Origin: Eubacterium sp. AF22-9
GTDB taxonomy: Bacteria; Bacillota; Clostridia; Lachnospirales; Lachnospiraceae
Direction: 5' to 3'
DNA length: 64,000 nucleotides
NCBI GenBank assembly: GCA_003458705.1
Contig: QRVH01000012.1
Location: 1-64,000 of the forward strand
Shown: positions 8,254 through 16,380 of the stretch, in pieces
Layout: the number at the start of each line of letters is the position of its first letter
How positions within the stretch are numbered: the stretch's first letter is position 1
Translations under genes and position numbers: made by a program
Notes under the pieces: model-generated
Seen by the model: only the letters and a program-made list of their open reading frames with translations
Told to the model about the DNA's origin: nothing
Database searches by the model: none

Positions 8254-9002
8254 TGAAGATTATTTTATCACCTGCAAAAAAGATGATTGTAGATACCGAT
8301 AACTTAGCACCGCTTGAATTACCTGTCTATATTGATAAGACAGCAGAAGTATTAAACTGGATGAAAAGCAAATCAAAAGAAGAACTGAAAGCTATCTGGA
8401 AATGTAATGACAAGATTGCAGAGCAGAACTTTAACAGATTGGAAAATATGAATCTTTATAACAGGCTTACTCCGGCTGTTTTAGCATATGAAGGGATTGC
8501 ATTTCAATATATGGCACCATCTGTGTTTGAAATCCAGCAGTTTGAGTATTTGCAAAATCATTTAAGAATCTTGTCTGCGTTTTATGGCATTTTAAAACCA
8601 ATGGATGGTGTGACTCCTTATCGTCTTGAAATGCAGGCAAAGGTTGGAATTGGAGATGCAAAAAATCTGTATGAGTACTGGGGAGAATTGTTATACCGCT
8701 CAGTAATCGATGACAGTAGGATTATCATTAATCTTGCATCAAAAGAATACTCAAAATGTATAGAAAAGTATCTGACACCACAGGACAGATATATTACGAT
8801 TGTATTTTGTGAGTTATCCGGAGATAAATTGGTAACAAAAGGTACCTATGCCAAGATGGCTCGTGGTGAAATGGTCAGATTCATAGCGGAAAATAATATT
8901 GAAAATCCGGCGGAGATTCAGAAATTTGACAGACTCGGATATTCGTTTAGGTCTGATTTATCTTCAGATTCAGAATATGTATTTGAACGTAAAATGAAAT
9001 AG
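8253..9002 (+). CDS. yaaA: Peroxide stress protein YaaA (DUF328)
   Basis: A 249-residue YaaA-family protein. The N-terminus MKIILSPAKKM is diagnostic, followed by PAVLAYEGIAFQYM, LRILSAFYGILKPMDGVTPYRLEM and the C-terminal KMARGEMVRFIAEN segments. In E. coli YaaA limits damage from peroxide by lowering free intracellular iron. It overlaps the bcp stop codon and is followed by a clear terminator, so bcp-yaaA is a compact operon, with a PerR-like regulator just downstream. Confidence 0.95.
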   Translation: MKIILSPAKKMIVDTDNLAPLELPVYIDKTAEVLNWMKSKSKEELKAIWKCNDKIAEQNFNRLENMNLYNRLTPAVLAYEGIAFQYMAPSVFEIQQFEYLQNHLRILSAFYGILKPMDGVTPYRLEMQAKVGIGDAKNLYEYWGELLYRSVIDDSRIIINLASKEYSKCIEKYLTPQDRYITIVFCELSGDKLVTKGTYAKMARGEMVRFIAENNIENPAEIQKFDRLGYSFRSDLSSDSEYVFERKMK

Positions 9003-9012
9003 TTATTCAGGT

Positions 9013-9038
9013 AAAAGATGCTCAGTTTGGCATCTTTT
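9013..9038 (+). terminator. Rho-independent terminator of bcp-yaaA
   Basis: AAAAGATGC (9013-9021) pairs with GCATCTTTT (9030-9038) with an 8-nt loop; the 3' arm ends in a T-run. Confidence 0.75.
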
Positions 9039-9067
9039 ATAATAATGAGAATTATTACTATTTTTTA

Positions 9068-9123
9068 TTGACAACAGGATGATAGTGGTATATAATCCTT
9101 ATTAAGAATTAATCCTAATAAGG
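9068..9123 (+). promoter_or_regulatory. perR promoter with palindromic operator
   Basis: TTGACA (9068-9073) and TATAAT (9091-9096) with 17-bp spacing form a consensus sigma-A promoter. Just downstream lie a palindrome ATTAA-GAA-TTAAT (9101-9113) and a wider inverted repeat CCTTATTA / TAATAAGG (9097-9104, 9116-9123). These AT-rich repeats resemble Fur/PerR boxes, so autoregulation is likely. Confidence 0.7.
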
Positions 9124-9130
9124 AGGAATA

Positions 9131-9538
9131 ATGACAAGTAGGAGAAATACCATTCAAAAAGATATTGTAAGAAATACCGTGTACGAAATGAGAAGACACG
9201 TTACGGCAAATGAAGTGTATGAATTTATAAAAGAAGCATATCCAACAATTGGAAAAGGAACTGTATATAGAAATCTTGATATATTGGTAGAGGAAGGTGC
9301 ATTAAGAAAGGTTGAAGTTCCGGATGGACCGAACCGATTTGATTTTACATTGAAAAATCATTACCATGTAAGATGTATAAAGTGCGGTGAAGTTTTTGAT
9401 GTGGATATGGATCAAATACCGGATTTGCTGGAAAGAATTCATAACACTCATGGAATTGAATTTGTGGATTATGATATTTCATTTAAAGGCATTTGCCCGA
9501 AATGCAGGGAGAAGGTAAAGGAGGAAAAGCATGGATAG
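9131..9538 (+). CDS. perR: Fur-family regulator, PerR-like
   Basis: A 135-residue Fur-superfamily repressor. The winged-helix domain (residues 1-80) contains VTANEVYEFI and GKGTVYRNLDILVEEG. The metal site NHYHVRCIKCGEVFDV and C-terminal CPKC give the CxxC...CxxC structural zinc pair of Bacillus-type Fur/PerR. A His/Asp-rich regulatory site is present in DFTLKNHYH. PerR rather than Fur or Zur is inferred from the neighbours bcp, yaaA, rubredoxin and superoxide reductase remnants. AGGAGG precedes the ATG. The stop overlaps the start of a truncated flavin-reductase/rubredoxin gene. Confidence 0.85.
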   Translation: MTSRRNTIQKDIVRNTVYEMRRHVTANEVYEFIKEAYPTIGKGTVYRNLDILVEEGALRKVEVPDGPNRFDFTLKNHYHVRCIKCGEVFDVDMDQIPDLLERIHNTHGIEFVDYDISFKGICPKCREKVKEEKHG

Positions 9539-9608
9539 GAAAGCAATGTATAAGTTGAGTTATGGACTGTTTATATTGATTAAGGAGATGAGATTATTAC
9601 GAAGATGA
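9531..9608 (+). pseudogene. High-molecular-weight rubredoxin/flavin reductase, N-terminal remnant
   Basis: Preceded by AAAGGAGG and overlapping the perR end, this frame begins MDRKAMYKLSYGLFIL, the typical start of clostridial Hrb-type flavin reductase-rubredoxin proteins that feed electrons to oxygen or superoxide-reducing enzymes. After about 15 residues the homology ends and the frame runs into the ldh start. The remaining ~190 residues are missing. Confidence 0.6.
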
Positions 9609-10555
9609 AAGTTATTAATTCAAAAAAAGCAGTAATGATAGGCTGTGGCTTTGTTGGTTCTGCATCGGTATTTGCTCTGATGCAGAGTGGCTTGTTTACA
9701 GAGATTGTCCTTATCGATGCAGATAAGAACAAGGCAGAAGGAGAAGCGATGGATATCAGTCATGGTATTCCATTTGCGAGTCCGATGAAAATATATGCCG
9801 GAGATTATGATGATGTGGCTGATGCTGCAATTGTTGTCATATCTGCCGGAGCGGGACAGAAACCGGGAGAGACAAGGCTTGATCTCGTAAATAAAAATGT
9901 AGCAATATTTAAGTCAATTATTCCTGAAATAGCAAAGAGAAATTTTGCAGGTATCATGCTTGTAGTTGCGAATCCGGTAGATATCCTGACTCAGGTAGCC
10001 ATAAAGTTATCAGGACTTCCAGAAAACAGGGTTATTGGATCGGGTACTGTGTTAGATAGTGCAAGATTAAGATATAAGCTTGGTGAGCATTTATCTGTGG
10101 ACAGCAGGAGTGTTCATGCATTTATAGTAGGTGAGCATGGAGACAGCGAAGTAGTAGTATGGTCATCAGCCAATGTATCTGGTGTTCCATTAAGTGAAAT
10201 GTGTGAAATGCGTGGACATTACAAGCACAAGGAAAACACGGCAGAAATAGCTACAGCAGTCAAGAACAGTGCTTATGAGATTATAAACAAAAAGCACGCT
10301 ACATATTATGGAATTGCAATGTCTGTAAAAAGAATTTGCGAAGTGATTATGAGAGATGAAAAATCAATACTTCCTGTATCACACATGATTCATGGAGTAT
10401 ATGATATTGACGGAGTATCGTTAAGTATGCCAGCTATTGTAGGTGCAGATGGTATTGAGTCTGATATACCTATTAATTTAAGTGGTGAGGAAGCGCTAAA
10501 GCTTAAAGAATCCGCAGATTCTTTGAAAAAGATTATAGAGACAATTGAATTATAA
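9605..10555 (+). CDS. ldh: L-lactate dehydrogenase
   Basis: A 316-residue NAD-dependent L-lactate dehydrogenase that reduces pyruvate to lactate in the cytoplasm. The Rossmann motif is GCGFVGSA (residues 13-20) with the NAD-selective Asp in IVLIDAD. Substrate and catalytic residues lie in GQKPGETRLDL (Arg), VANPVDILT, GSGTVLDSARLRYKLG and the active-site VGEHGDSEV. Gln in GAGQKPG at the specificity-loop position separates it from malate dehydrogenase. No good Shine-Dalgarno precedes the ATG (GAAG only). It sits exactly between a truncated Hrb 5' end and a truncated superoxide reductase 3' end. Confidence 0.93.
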   Translation: MKVINSKKAVMIGCGFVGSASVFALMQSGLFTEIVLIDADKNKAEGEAMDISHGIPFASPMKIYAGDYDDVADAAIVVISAGAGQKPGETRLDLVNKNVAIFKSIIPEIAKRNFAGIMLVVANPVDILTQVAIKLSGLPENRVIGSGTVLDSARLRYKLGEHLSVDSRSVHAFIVGEHGDSEVVVWSSANVSGVPLSEMCEMRGHYKHKENTAEIATAVKNSAYEIINKKHATYYGIAMSVKRICEVIMRDEKSILPVSHMIHGVYDIDGVSLSMPAIVGADGIESDIPINLSGEEALKLKESADSLKKIIETIEL

Positions 10556-10564
10556 ATTTTACAC

Positions 10565-10798
10565 ATGGAAGTATATACAGTGGAAGGCAGCCATGTTCAT
10601 GTCGTGGTTGGAGAGACAAAACATCCAATGCTTGAAGAGCATTTCATTGAGTGGATTACATTAAATACAAACCAGGGAATATACAGAAAACAGTTAAATC
10701 CAGGGCAGGAGCCGGTAGCAGATTTTTGTCTTTGCGATGGTGAACAGGTAGAAGAAGTATATGCATATTGTAACCTGCATGGATTATGGAAATGCTAA
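10565..10798 (+). pseudogene. Superoxide reductase (desulfoferrodoxin), N-terminally truncated
   Basis: The 77 residues (VYTVEGSHVHVVVGETKHPMLEEHFIEW...YAYCNLHGLWKC) are the C-terminal iron centre II domain of desulfoferrodoxin, which reduces superoxide to peroxide. Ligands His (KHP), His (EEH), Cys and His (YCNLHG) are present. The first His ligand (EKHxP motif) and the whole centre I domain are missing, about 45 residues. The frame starts 9 nt after the ldh stop with no ribosome-binding site, so it is probably inactive. Confidence 0.75.
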
Positions 10799-10888
10799 AA
10801 GCATTTATACATATTAAGATTACAGAACAACACAAATATAACAGTAATATAGGCTGTGTATTAATATATTTACAAGGAGGAACAACGA

Positions 10889-11044
10889 ATGAAATACGTA
10901 TGTGATGTTTGCGGATGGGAATACGATGAGGAGAAGGGCTATCCAGAAGGTGGTATTGCACCTGGTACAAAGTGGGAGGATATTCCAGAAGATTTTGAAT
11001 GTCCGTTATGCTCTGTTGGAAAAGACCAGTTCTCAGAAGCATAA
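10889..11044 (+). CDS. Rubredoxin
   Basis: A 51-residue rubredoxin: [22 protein letters not shown]...[13 protein letters not shown]. The two CxxC knuckles (YVCDVCGW near residues 5-8 and CPLC near 38-41) hold the single iron. The aromatic core and the GxxxGT...DIPEDFECP loop are canonical. AGGAGG lies 8 nt upstream of the ATG. It is an electron carrier, in this setting probably for oxygen or peroxide reductases. The HD-GYP gene starts at the base after its stop codon. Confidence 0.95.
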   Translation: MKYVCDVCGWEYDEEKGYPEGGIAPGTKWEDIPEDFECPLCSVGKDQFSEA

Positions 11045-12283
11045 ATGTATTATGATAGGATTATAACAATGAAAGAAGAACTAAGTATAGATATCATTGG
11101 ACTTGCAGGAGCCTGTTCTTATGCTTTGGACTGTATAGAAGCAGAGTTGGTAAATATCAAAAACAAACATGGAAAAAGAGTGGCTTATATAAGTATATGC
11201 ATGGCTGAATATTGGAAAATTGAAGGTGATGAATTACAAGATTTAGCCATGTGTGCTTTACTGCACGATAATGCTTTGACACAATATATTTCGGAAGAAC
11301 TGAAAAAGGATTCCGTCATTAATTGTAAAAAAGATTTATCCGAGAAAAAAACAAATCTTCATTGTATTTATGGTGAAAAAAATATTACTAAAATTCCATT
11401 TAAAACAGATGTGTCAAATGTGATTTTGTATCATCATGAACATGCCGATGGAACTGGTCCTTTTCAAAAAAAGTGGAATGAAATTCCATTGTTTGCAAGG
11501 ATTATTCATCTTGCAGATACCATTGATATTATAGGAAATAACAGTTGGAATTTTATATGTCAGTACATTTTAAAAAATAGGGACGGATTATTTGATTCAG
11601 AATGTGTGAATGCTTTTCTTCATGCATTCACACATTCCGAATCTTTTATGTGTTTAAGTGATGGTTCTTTTGAAACGAAGCTATGGGAGATTATCCCAAG
11701 ACAAAAACAGGTTTTTGATTGGAAAACGTGTAAAAATGTCGCAGATTTTTTTGCAAAGATTGTAGATTATAAATCTTCTTTTACAAGCAGACATTCTATA
11801 GGAGTGGCTGAAAAAGCAGCTTTTTTTGCTCAATATATCGGATATGATTCTATTAATGTGCAAAAAATGTATCTGGCTGGTGCACTGCATGATATTGGGA
11901 AGATGGCAGTAGGCAATGAAATTTTGGAAAAACCGGATAAGCTTACGGATGATGAATTTTCAAAAATGAAGAATCATGCTGGCTATACATACCTTATTTT
12001 ATCAGAGGTTAATGATTTTGAAGAAATACGAGACTGGGCAGCTTTCCATCATGAAAAATTAAATGGAGAAGGGTATCCTTTTGGAAAAACCGCAGCTGAA
12101 TTAAATGAGCCGGAACGTATTATGGCATGTATTGATATTTATCAGGCATTAACCGAGGACAGACCATATAAGAAAGGTTTATCGCACGAAAAAACGTGTG
12201 AGATGCTCGATGACATGGCGCAGAAAGGTTTTGTTGATTCTGATATTTCCAAGAAAATTAGGGAATGTTTTGGTGGAATCTAA
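11045..12283 (+). CDS. Double HD-domain protein with HD-GYP phosphodiesterase domain
   Basis: A 412-residue cytoplasmic protein. The N-terminal half holds a degenerate HD domain (LAMCALLHDNALTQYI, LYHHEHADGTGPF). The C-terminal half (about 240-412) is a standard HD-GYP domain: HSIGVAEKA, ALHDIGKMAVGNEILEKP, MKNHAGYTY, AAFHHEKLNGEGYPFG and a DIYQALTEDRPYKKG tail. HD-GYP proteins hydrolyse cyclic di-GMP; all expected metal-binding His/Asp residues are visible. The frame opens at the base after the rubredoxin stop. A second ATG at 11069 is possible and neither has a strong site. Role likely in lifestyle or redox signalling, by inference only. Confidence 0.85.
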   Translation: MYYDRIITMKEELSIDIIGLAGACSYALDCIEAELVNIKNKHGKRVAYISICMAEYWKIEGDELQDLAMCALLHDNALTQYISEELKKDSVINCKKDLSEKKTNLHCIYGEKNITKIPFKTDVSNVILYHHEHADGTGPFQKKWNEIPLFARIIHLADTIDIIGNNSWNFICQYILKNRDGLFDSECVNAFLHAFTHSESFMCLSDGSFETKLWEIIPRQKQVFDWKTCKNVADFFAKIVDYKSSFTSRHSIGVAEKAAFFAQYIGYDSINVQKMYLAGALHDIGKMAVGNEILEKPDKLTDDEFSKMKNHAGYTYLILSEVNDFEEIRDWAAFHHEKLNGEGYPFGKTAAELNEPERIMACIDIYQALTEDRPYKKGLSHEKTCEMLDDMAQKGFVDSDISKKIRECFGGI

Positions 12284-12396
12284 CATTAAAAACGAGAAAA
12301 TATAGGAAATTCATGAGAAATGCATTTGCCTATTATGAATAGTATTGAACAGGTAACAGGTTCATAAAACAAATAAACTGAAAGTAGGATTGATTT

Positions 12397-12859
12397 ATGT
12401 ATGAAATGAAACCAGAATATTATATCGGTATAGATTATGATAGACGAAGAACACAAGCAGTTATTTAAATATGCAGATGAGGCATATGAACTGCTTCATG
12501 ATGAGTTTACACCGGATAAATATGATAGGATTAATATAATATTAGAAAATCTCCGAAATTATACAGTAAAACACTTTAGTGATGAAGATAGGATTAATAT
12601 AATATTAGAAAATCTCCGAAATTATACAGTAAAACACTTTAGTGATGAAGAGCAGTATATGGAATCTATTAATTATAAGAAGATATTTACACAGAAAGTT
12701 CAACATCAGGAATTTATACATAAACTTGATGAATTTATGGAACATCACAATGATGAGGTAGAAGATCAAGATGAACAGATTATGGGGATTTTAAAATATC
12801 TCACAGAGTGGTTAGTTAATCACATTCTGTATGTCGATGGTCAAATTCCAAAAGGCTGA
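12397..12859 (+). pseudogene. Bacteriohemerythrin with frameshift and internal tandem duplication
   Basis: The gene opens at 12397 (MYEMKPEYYIGID), but the frame shifts near 12,432, and the rest (IDEEHKQLFKYADEAYELL...) is read from a different frame at 12437. Hemerythrin di-iron ligands are visible: His in EEHKQLF, His and Glu in KHFSDEEQY, His in HQEFIHKL, and His/Asp in VNHILYVD. A 63-bp unit is repeated exactly in tandem (starting 12524 and 12587), adding 21 residues within the second helix and duplicating the KHFSDE ligand segment. Bacteriohemerythrins bind oxygen. This copy is probably inactive unless the shift is a base-call error. Confidence 0.75.
12524..12649 (+). repeat. 63-bp perfect tandem duplication inside hemerythrin
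   Basis: Units start at 12524 and 12587 and are identical over 63 bp, keeping the frame. Recent slippage or an assembly artefact would both explain the perfect identity. Confidence 0.9.
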
Positions 12860-12890
12860 TATAGTAAGAAAGGCTGATATAGTAAGAAAG
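12851..12890 (+). repeat. 18-bp tandem repeat at the hemerythrin stop
   Basis: AAAGGCTGATATAGTAAG occurs at 12851 and 12869, with a third partial copy from 12887 that forms the 5' arm of the terminator. The first copy includes the end of the coding frame. Confidence 0.85.
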
Positions 12891-12920
12891 GCTGTTATTT
12901 TTTAGAGAGTAGCAGCCTTT
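12887..12920 (+). terminator. Rho-independent terminator
   Basis: AAAGGCTG (12887-12894) pairs with CAGCCTTT (12913-12920), followed by a T-run. Confidence 0.7.
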
Positions 12921-12922
12921 TT

Positions 12923-13152
12923 TATTTTGAATATAAAATATGACACATACACTTGACAATATGCATACATAGAGGAAACGCATCAAGTGCTTGCTAATCG
13001 AAACTTTGTGCTGGCAGTAAGAGGATGTATCTTTGGTAATAAACCAACTGCTCACTATGACTTTGGAGAGTAGAAAGCGACAAGGTAAAAGATGGATTTG
13101 TATCAGCTATAAAAAGCTTGGTTCAAGAGTTGAAGTGAAGGAGAATCAGATT
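12923..13152 (+). other. Gap with gene debris
   Basis: Only an open stretch without a start (about 12,968-13,072: THQVLANRNFVLAVRGCIFG...) is present. I recognise no family in it and no promoter for the GNAT remnant that follows. Confidence 0.3.
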
Positions 13153-13525
13153 ATGAAAAATAATATAGTAATCCGTTTAGAAGAAAAACGAATATAAACG
13201 GAAAGGATATGGAAAAATCCTGCTTGATTATTCATTGGAGAAGGCAGCAGAGCTAGGCTGTGGTGCATTATGCTTTGAAGGAAATATTGATTTTTATGGG
13301 AAGAGTGGATTCAGGCAGGCAAGCGAGTATGGTATCCGTTATCATGGATTGCCAGGGGGAGAAGATGCATCATTCTTTCTGTGTAAAGAGCTTGTACCTT
13401 GTTATCTTGATGAGATTACTGGAGAGTATGCAACACCGGAAGGCTATCTTGTAGATGAGCAGGACGCAGAAGAATTTGATAAGCAGACTTCTGCCAAAGT
13501 GAGCTGCTTATGTGTTATCATATAG
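13153..13525 (+). pseudogene. GNAT acetyltransferase with internal deletion
   Basis: The first 13 codons (MKNNIVIRLEEKR) match the start of a GNAT protein and then hit a stop. In another frame the C-terminal half continues from about 13,195: KRKGYGKILLDYSLEKAAELGCGALCFEGNIDFYGKSGF, the acetyl-CoA-binding motif A and beta-5 of the fold, through to residue ~96 of the 13,235 frame. The central ~60 residues are deleted and the two ends are out of frame. No activity is expected. Confidence 0.65.
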
Positions 13526-13619
13526 GTATATCTCCTTTTGGTGGATTGGTTTATAGTTTTTCGCAACTCTATTTTACCATAAACCTTGAGGAGATATTTT
13601 ATTTTAACAACAAAAAAAT

Positions 13620-13656
13620 GCCGTATTTATGCGGCTTTTGGCGTTTCGCAAACGCC
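13620..13656 (+). terminator. Two adjacent hairpins
   Basis: GCCG/CGGC hairpin (13620-13635) followed by TTTT, then a perfect GGCGTTT-CGC-AAACGCC hairpin (13640-13656). The first looks like a terminator for the upstream remnant. The second lies in the 5' leader of the PPOX gene. Confidence 0.5.
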
Positions 13657-13689
13657 TAGCAAAATATAATAAAGTAAGGAGAGATTGAC

Positions 13690-14166
13690 ATGTTCAGAGA
13701 AATGAGAAGATTTAAGCAGCAGATAACAACAGAAGAATGTAAAAAGGTGTTGAAGGAGGAGAAGAGGGCAGCGTTTTCGGTAATCGGTGATGAAGGATAC
13801 CCATATACAATACCAATTAATTTCTATTATGACGAGGCAGACAACATCATTTATTTTCATGGAGCAAAAGAAGGACATAAGGCTGATGCAGTGAACAGAT
13901 GCGATAAGGTTTGCTTGACTGTTTGGAATCAGGGATTCAAAAAAGAAGGTCATTGGGAATGGAATCCGACAAGCGTTGTTGTGTTTGGAAAGGTGAAGCC
14001 GGTAACAGAAAATAATATCTTTGAGGATCGACTGAGAAAGCTAGCAGCAAAATATTATCCAACTACAGATGAGATTGAGGAAGAAATGGAACGTTCTGCA
14101 TCACGGACACAGTTGTTTGCCATAAAAATAGAACACATGACAGGCAAACTCGTCAACGAAAAATAA
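13690..14166 (+). CDS. Pyridoxamine 5'-phosphate oxidase family (NimA-like) protein
   Basis: A 158-residue split-barrel flavin-binding protein of the PPOX class. It begins MFREMRRFKQQITTEECKKVLKEE, with the core AAFSVIGDEGYPYTIPINFYYDEADNIIYFHGAKEGHKADAV, typical of NimA-like proteins. Those are annotated as 5-nitroimidazole nitroreductases in some genomes but mostly are untested FMN oxidoreductases. AAGGAGAG precedes the ATG. It is monocistronic between two hairpins and a GNAT gene. Confidence 0.8.
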   Translation: MFREMRRFKQQITTEECKKVLKEEKRAAFSVIGDEGYPYTIPINFYYDEADNIIYFHGAKEGHKADAVNRCDKVCLTVWNQGFKKEGHWEWNPTSVVVFGKVKPVTENNIFEDRLRKLAAKYYPTTDEIEEEMERSASRTQLFAIKIEHMTGKLVNEK

Positions 14167-14202
14167 TATTCAGGCAACTTCCTGTTTGAGAGAGTAAACG
14201 AT

Positions 14203-14646
14203 ATGATAATTCGAGAAGTAAACGAAAATAAAAAACAATTTATATCATTATTATTATTAGCTGATGAACAAGAGAATATGATTGACCGTTATATTGAAAA
14301 AGGTACTATGTATGTGCTTGAAGACGATAATGTAAAAGCTGAATGTGTTGTTACTGATGAAGGTAACGGAATACTTGAAATCAAGAATATTGCAGTCAAT
14401 CCAGAAAATCAAGGAATGGGATATGGGAAAACATTAATTGACTTTATTGCCAGCCAATATGCAGATGAATATTCTATTTTGCAGGTTGGAACAGGTGACA
14501 GCCCACTGACAATACCATTTTATGAAAAATGTGGATTTGTTCGTTTTCACAAGATTCCCAATTTCTTTACTGACAATTATGACCACCCAATTTATGAGGG
14601 CGGTGTACAGCTAATAGATATGGTATATTTGCAAAGACATATATAA
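14203..14646 (+). CDS. GNAT family N-acetyltransferase
   Basis: A 147-residue GNAT. The hydrophobic strand IKNIAVNPENQGMGYGKTLIDFIA holds the acetyl-CoA pyrophosphate loop (QGMGYGKT). A YSILQVGTGDSPLTIPFYEKCGFVRFHKIPNFF tail completes motif B and ends in an IDMVYLQRHI strand. The acceptor substrate is unknown. A weak site (GAGAGAG) precedes the ATG. It lies 36 nt after the PPOX gene and may be co-transcribed. Confidence 0.8.
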   Translation: MIIREVNENKKQFISLLLLADEQENMIDRYIEKGTMYVLEDDNVKAECVVTDEGNGILEIKNIAVNPENQGMGYGKTLIDFIASQYADEYSILQVGTGDSPLTIPFYEKCGFVRFHKIPNFFTDNYDHPIYEGGVQLIDMVYLQRHI

Positions 14647-14652
14647 TTTCAA

Positions 14653-14914
14653 GTTTTTGGGGCTAAAGCCAATATAAGTAATACTAGACAGATTTGTCCA
14701 ATAGCGTAAATACGGCATTTTCTCGCTTTTTGTCGTGTTATGTTTAGTAGAATAATATTACTCTGTCAATGAAAGGAGGAAACAGTATGGATCAGAAAAA
14801 GATTGGAAGTTTCTTAAAAGAACTTAGGAAAGAAAAGGATATTACACAGGAACAGCTTGCCGAAAAGATAAAAGTTTCAGGCCGAACGGTTTCTAGATGG
14901 GAAACAGGTTCTAA
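14653..14914 (+). repeat. Duplicated XRE leader, copy 1
   Basis: About 262 bp, from AAGTTTTTGGGGCTAAAGCC through the first ~43 codons of the XRE gene, is nearly identical to 34,826-35,087. The differences are a few point changes, one of them a nonsense codon in copy 2. The leader includes the gene's Shine-Dalgarno site (AAAGGAGG). Confidence 0.85.
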
Positions 14915-15302
14915 TATGCCTGATATTAGTTTGTTGGCTCAATTGGCTGATTTTTATGATGTTAGTATACCTGAAATCATTGATGGAGAAAGGAAAAGCG
15001 AGAATATGAATGAAGAAGTAAAAGAAACAGTATTGAAATTATCTGATTATACAGAGACAATTAATCAAAAAATTAAAGGAAGGTTATTTGTACTTACGGT
15101 TATTGCAATAATAGGAATGATTGCGTTCGTGATTATTGAATTTACAGGACTAGATACACCTGGAAGTGTCTATGAAAGAGTAGCAGGTGCAGGTCTTGGG
15201 TTAGATTGTGGTATGTTAATAGTCCTTGCAATGTATCTTTCTGGGCTTTTAGGAAAGATTAAGGCGAGACGAGAAATGAAACGAAAATACAACTGTAAAT
15301 AA
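14787..15302 (+). CDS. XRE-family regulator with C-terminal membrane segments
   Basis: A 171-residue protein from the ATG at 14787, 7 nt after AAAGGAGGA. Residues 1-65 are an HTH_3 domain (FLKELRKEKDITQEQLAEKIKVSGRTVSRWETGSNMPDISLL). After a linker come two hydrophobic segments (about 105-125 and 140-160) and a basic tail. Such membrane-anchored XRE proteins are common in Clostridia, often beside transporter or acetyltransferase genes. The target is unknown. Its 5' end and upstream region are duplicated at 34.8-35.1 kb. Confidence 0.8.
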   Translation: MDQKKIGSFLKELRKEKDITQEQLAEKIKVSGRTVSRWETGSNMPDISLLAQLADFYDVSIPEIIDGERKSENMNEEVKETVLKLSDYTETINQKIKGRLFVLTVIAIIGMIAFVIIEFTGLDTPGSVYERVAGAGLGLDCGMLIVLAMYLSGLLGKIKARREMKRKYNCK

Positions 15303-15418
15303 AAAGTCTAATAGACTGTAAAATTCCAGGTTTCGTTCCATTCTGTAAAGAAAAATGAATAAATGTCGATAAATATTATGAGCTAAGGATGGCGTCTGTT
15401 TGGATTGGAGGTTATATT

Positions 15419-16378
15419 ATGAGAATACAAGCGGCAAATACATTTTATACAGGTACTTACTCTGTTTTGAATACGAAGTCATCATTTCCATATGCTGTGA
15501 AAGTTGAAGGTTACGGAAATACAAGAAACCAAAGGAGTTTATTTCAGTTTGCACATGTGACAATAACAGAACATATGGTAAACGCAAAATATGGTACAAA
15601 GATTACAAACGGTCCGAGAGTGCAGATGCAGACCGCAGGTAGTAAGAAAAAAGAAGATTGGACTGAGGTTTCCAAAGAACAGTTGGCAGAAGTAAAACTA
15701 CCGGCATCATTTGATAAATTGAAAGAACAAAATTCTTATTTTTATCATGGAGAAAACATATCGGATTATGAACTAGTGCAAACTGCAGTAGCATTGGGGA
15801 AAATGGAATTACCAACAGATGAGAAAAAGTGTATCCCAGACAGAGTTGCAATGGATGCATTTGAAGTGCTTGTCAGAGACCAGGCGGCTCCAAAAAACTC
15901 ATGGTCAAATACATTGTATTCGGAAGATGGAAAATATACCTTTACAAAGACTGAAAGCGGAAGATGGCAGATGCATTTGATTGATGATGCTGCCATAGGT
16001 GCATCTTTGGAAGATATAGCAAATTGGATGATGAGCGGCACGCCCAATAGAAATATTGAGACACGCTACCTAAATCATCTTCATACTGTTGATCCGGATT
16101 TATATAATGTGGCGATGCGAATAGGTACCGAGGTTCGTTCTTATGGTTTTATGGAGGATTTACATCAGCAGGGAGTATTAAGTGATAGTCAAAATCAGTA
16201 TGATATGAGTCTGTTGGGTATGTTATTCGGTAAAGATGCGGATAGTATGCGTATGATATTGCATGGGTGTAAGGAGTCTGGTAATTTTTTGGAATTATTG
16301 GATTTGTATAGCCCGGATGGAGCAAAATCGTTGGATAAGCTTCGGGAACAGCAATATAAGCACGGTGGAATTGTTTAA
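15419..16378 (+). CDS. Hypothetical protein, 319 aa
   Basis: I do not recognise a named family with certainty. GGAGG at 15406-15410 points to the ATG at 15419 (MRIQAANTFYTGTYSV), although the frame is open from 15389. The protein is soluble with no membrane segment. The first ~80 residues are Ser/Thr/Asn-rich and beta-like, and the rest is mixed helical (NTLYSEDGKYTFTKTESGRWQM, then IANWMMSGTPNRNIETRYLNHLH). The C-terminus is PDGAKSLDKLREQQYKHGGIV. Its style resembles the DUF3879-like proteins of clostridial accessory regions, a weak suggestion only. Monocistronic, with a long non-coding stretch after it. Confidence 0.55.
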   Translation: MRIQAANTFYTGTYSVLNTKSSFPYAVKVEGYGNTRNQRSLFQFAHVTITEHMVNAKYGTKITNGPRVQMQTAGSKKKEDWTEVSKEQLAEVKLPASFDKLKEQNSYFYHGENISDYELVQTAVALGKMELPTDEKKCIPDRVAMDAFEVLVRDQAAPKNSWSNTLYSEDGKYTFTKTESGRWQMHLIDDAAIGASLEDIANWMMSGTPNRNIETRYLNHLHTVDPDLYNVAMRIGTEVRSYGFMEDLHQQGVLSDSQNQYDMSLLGMLFGKDADSMRMILHGCKESGNFLELLDLYSPDGAKSLDKLREQQYKHGGIV

Positions 16379-16380
16379 TA

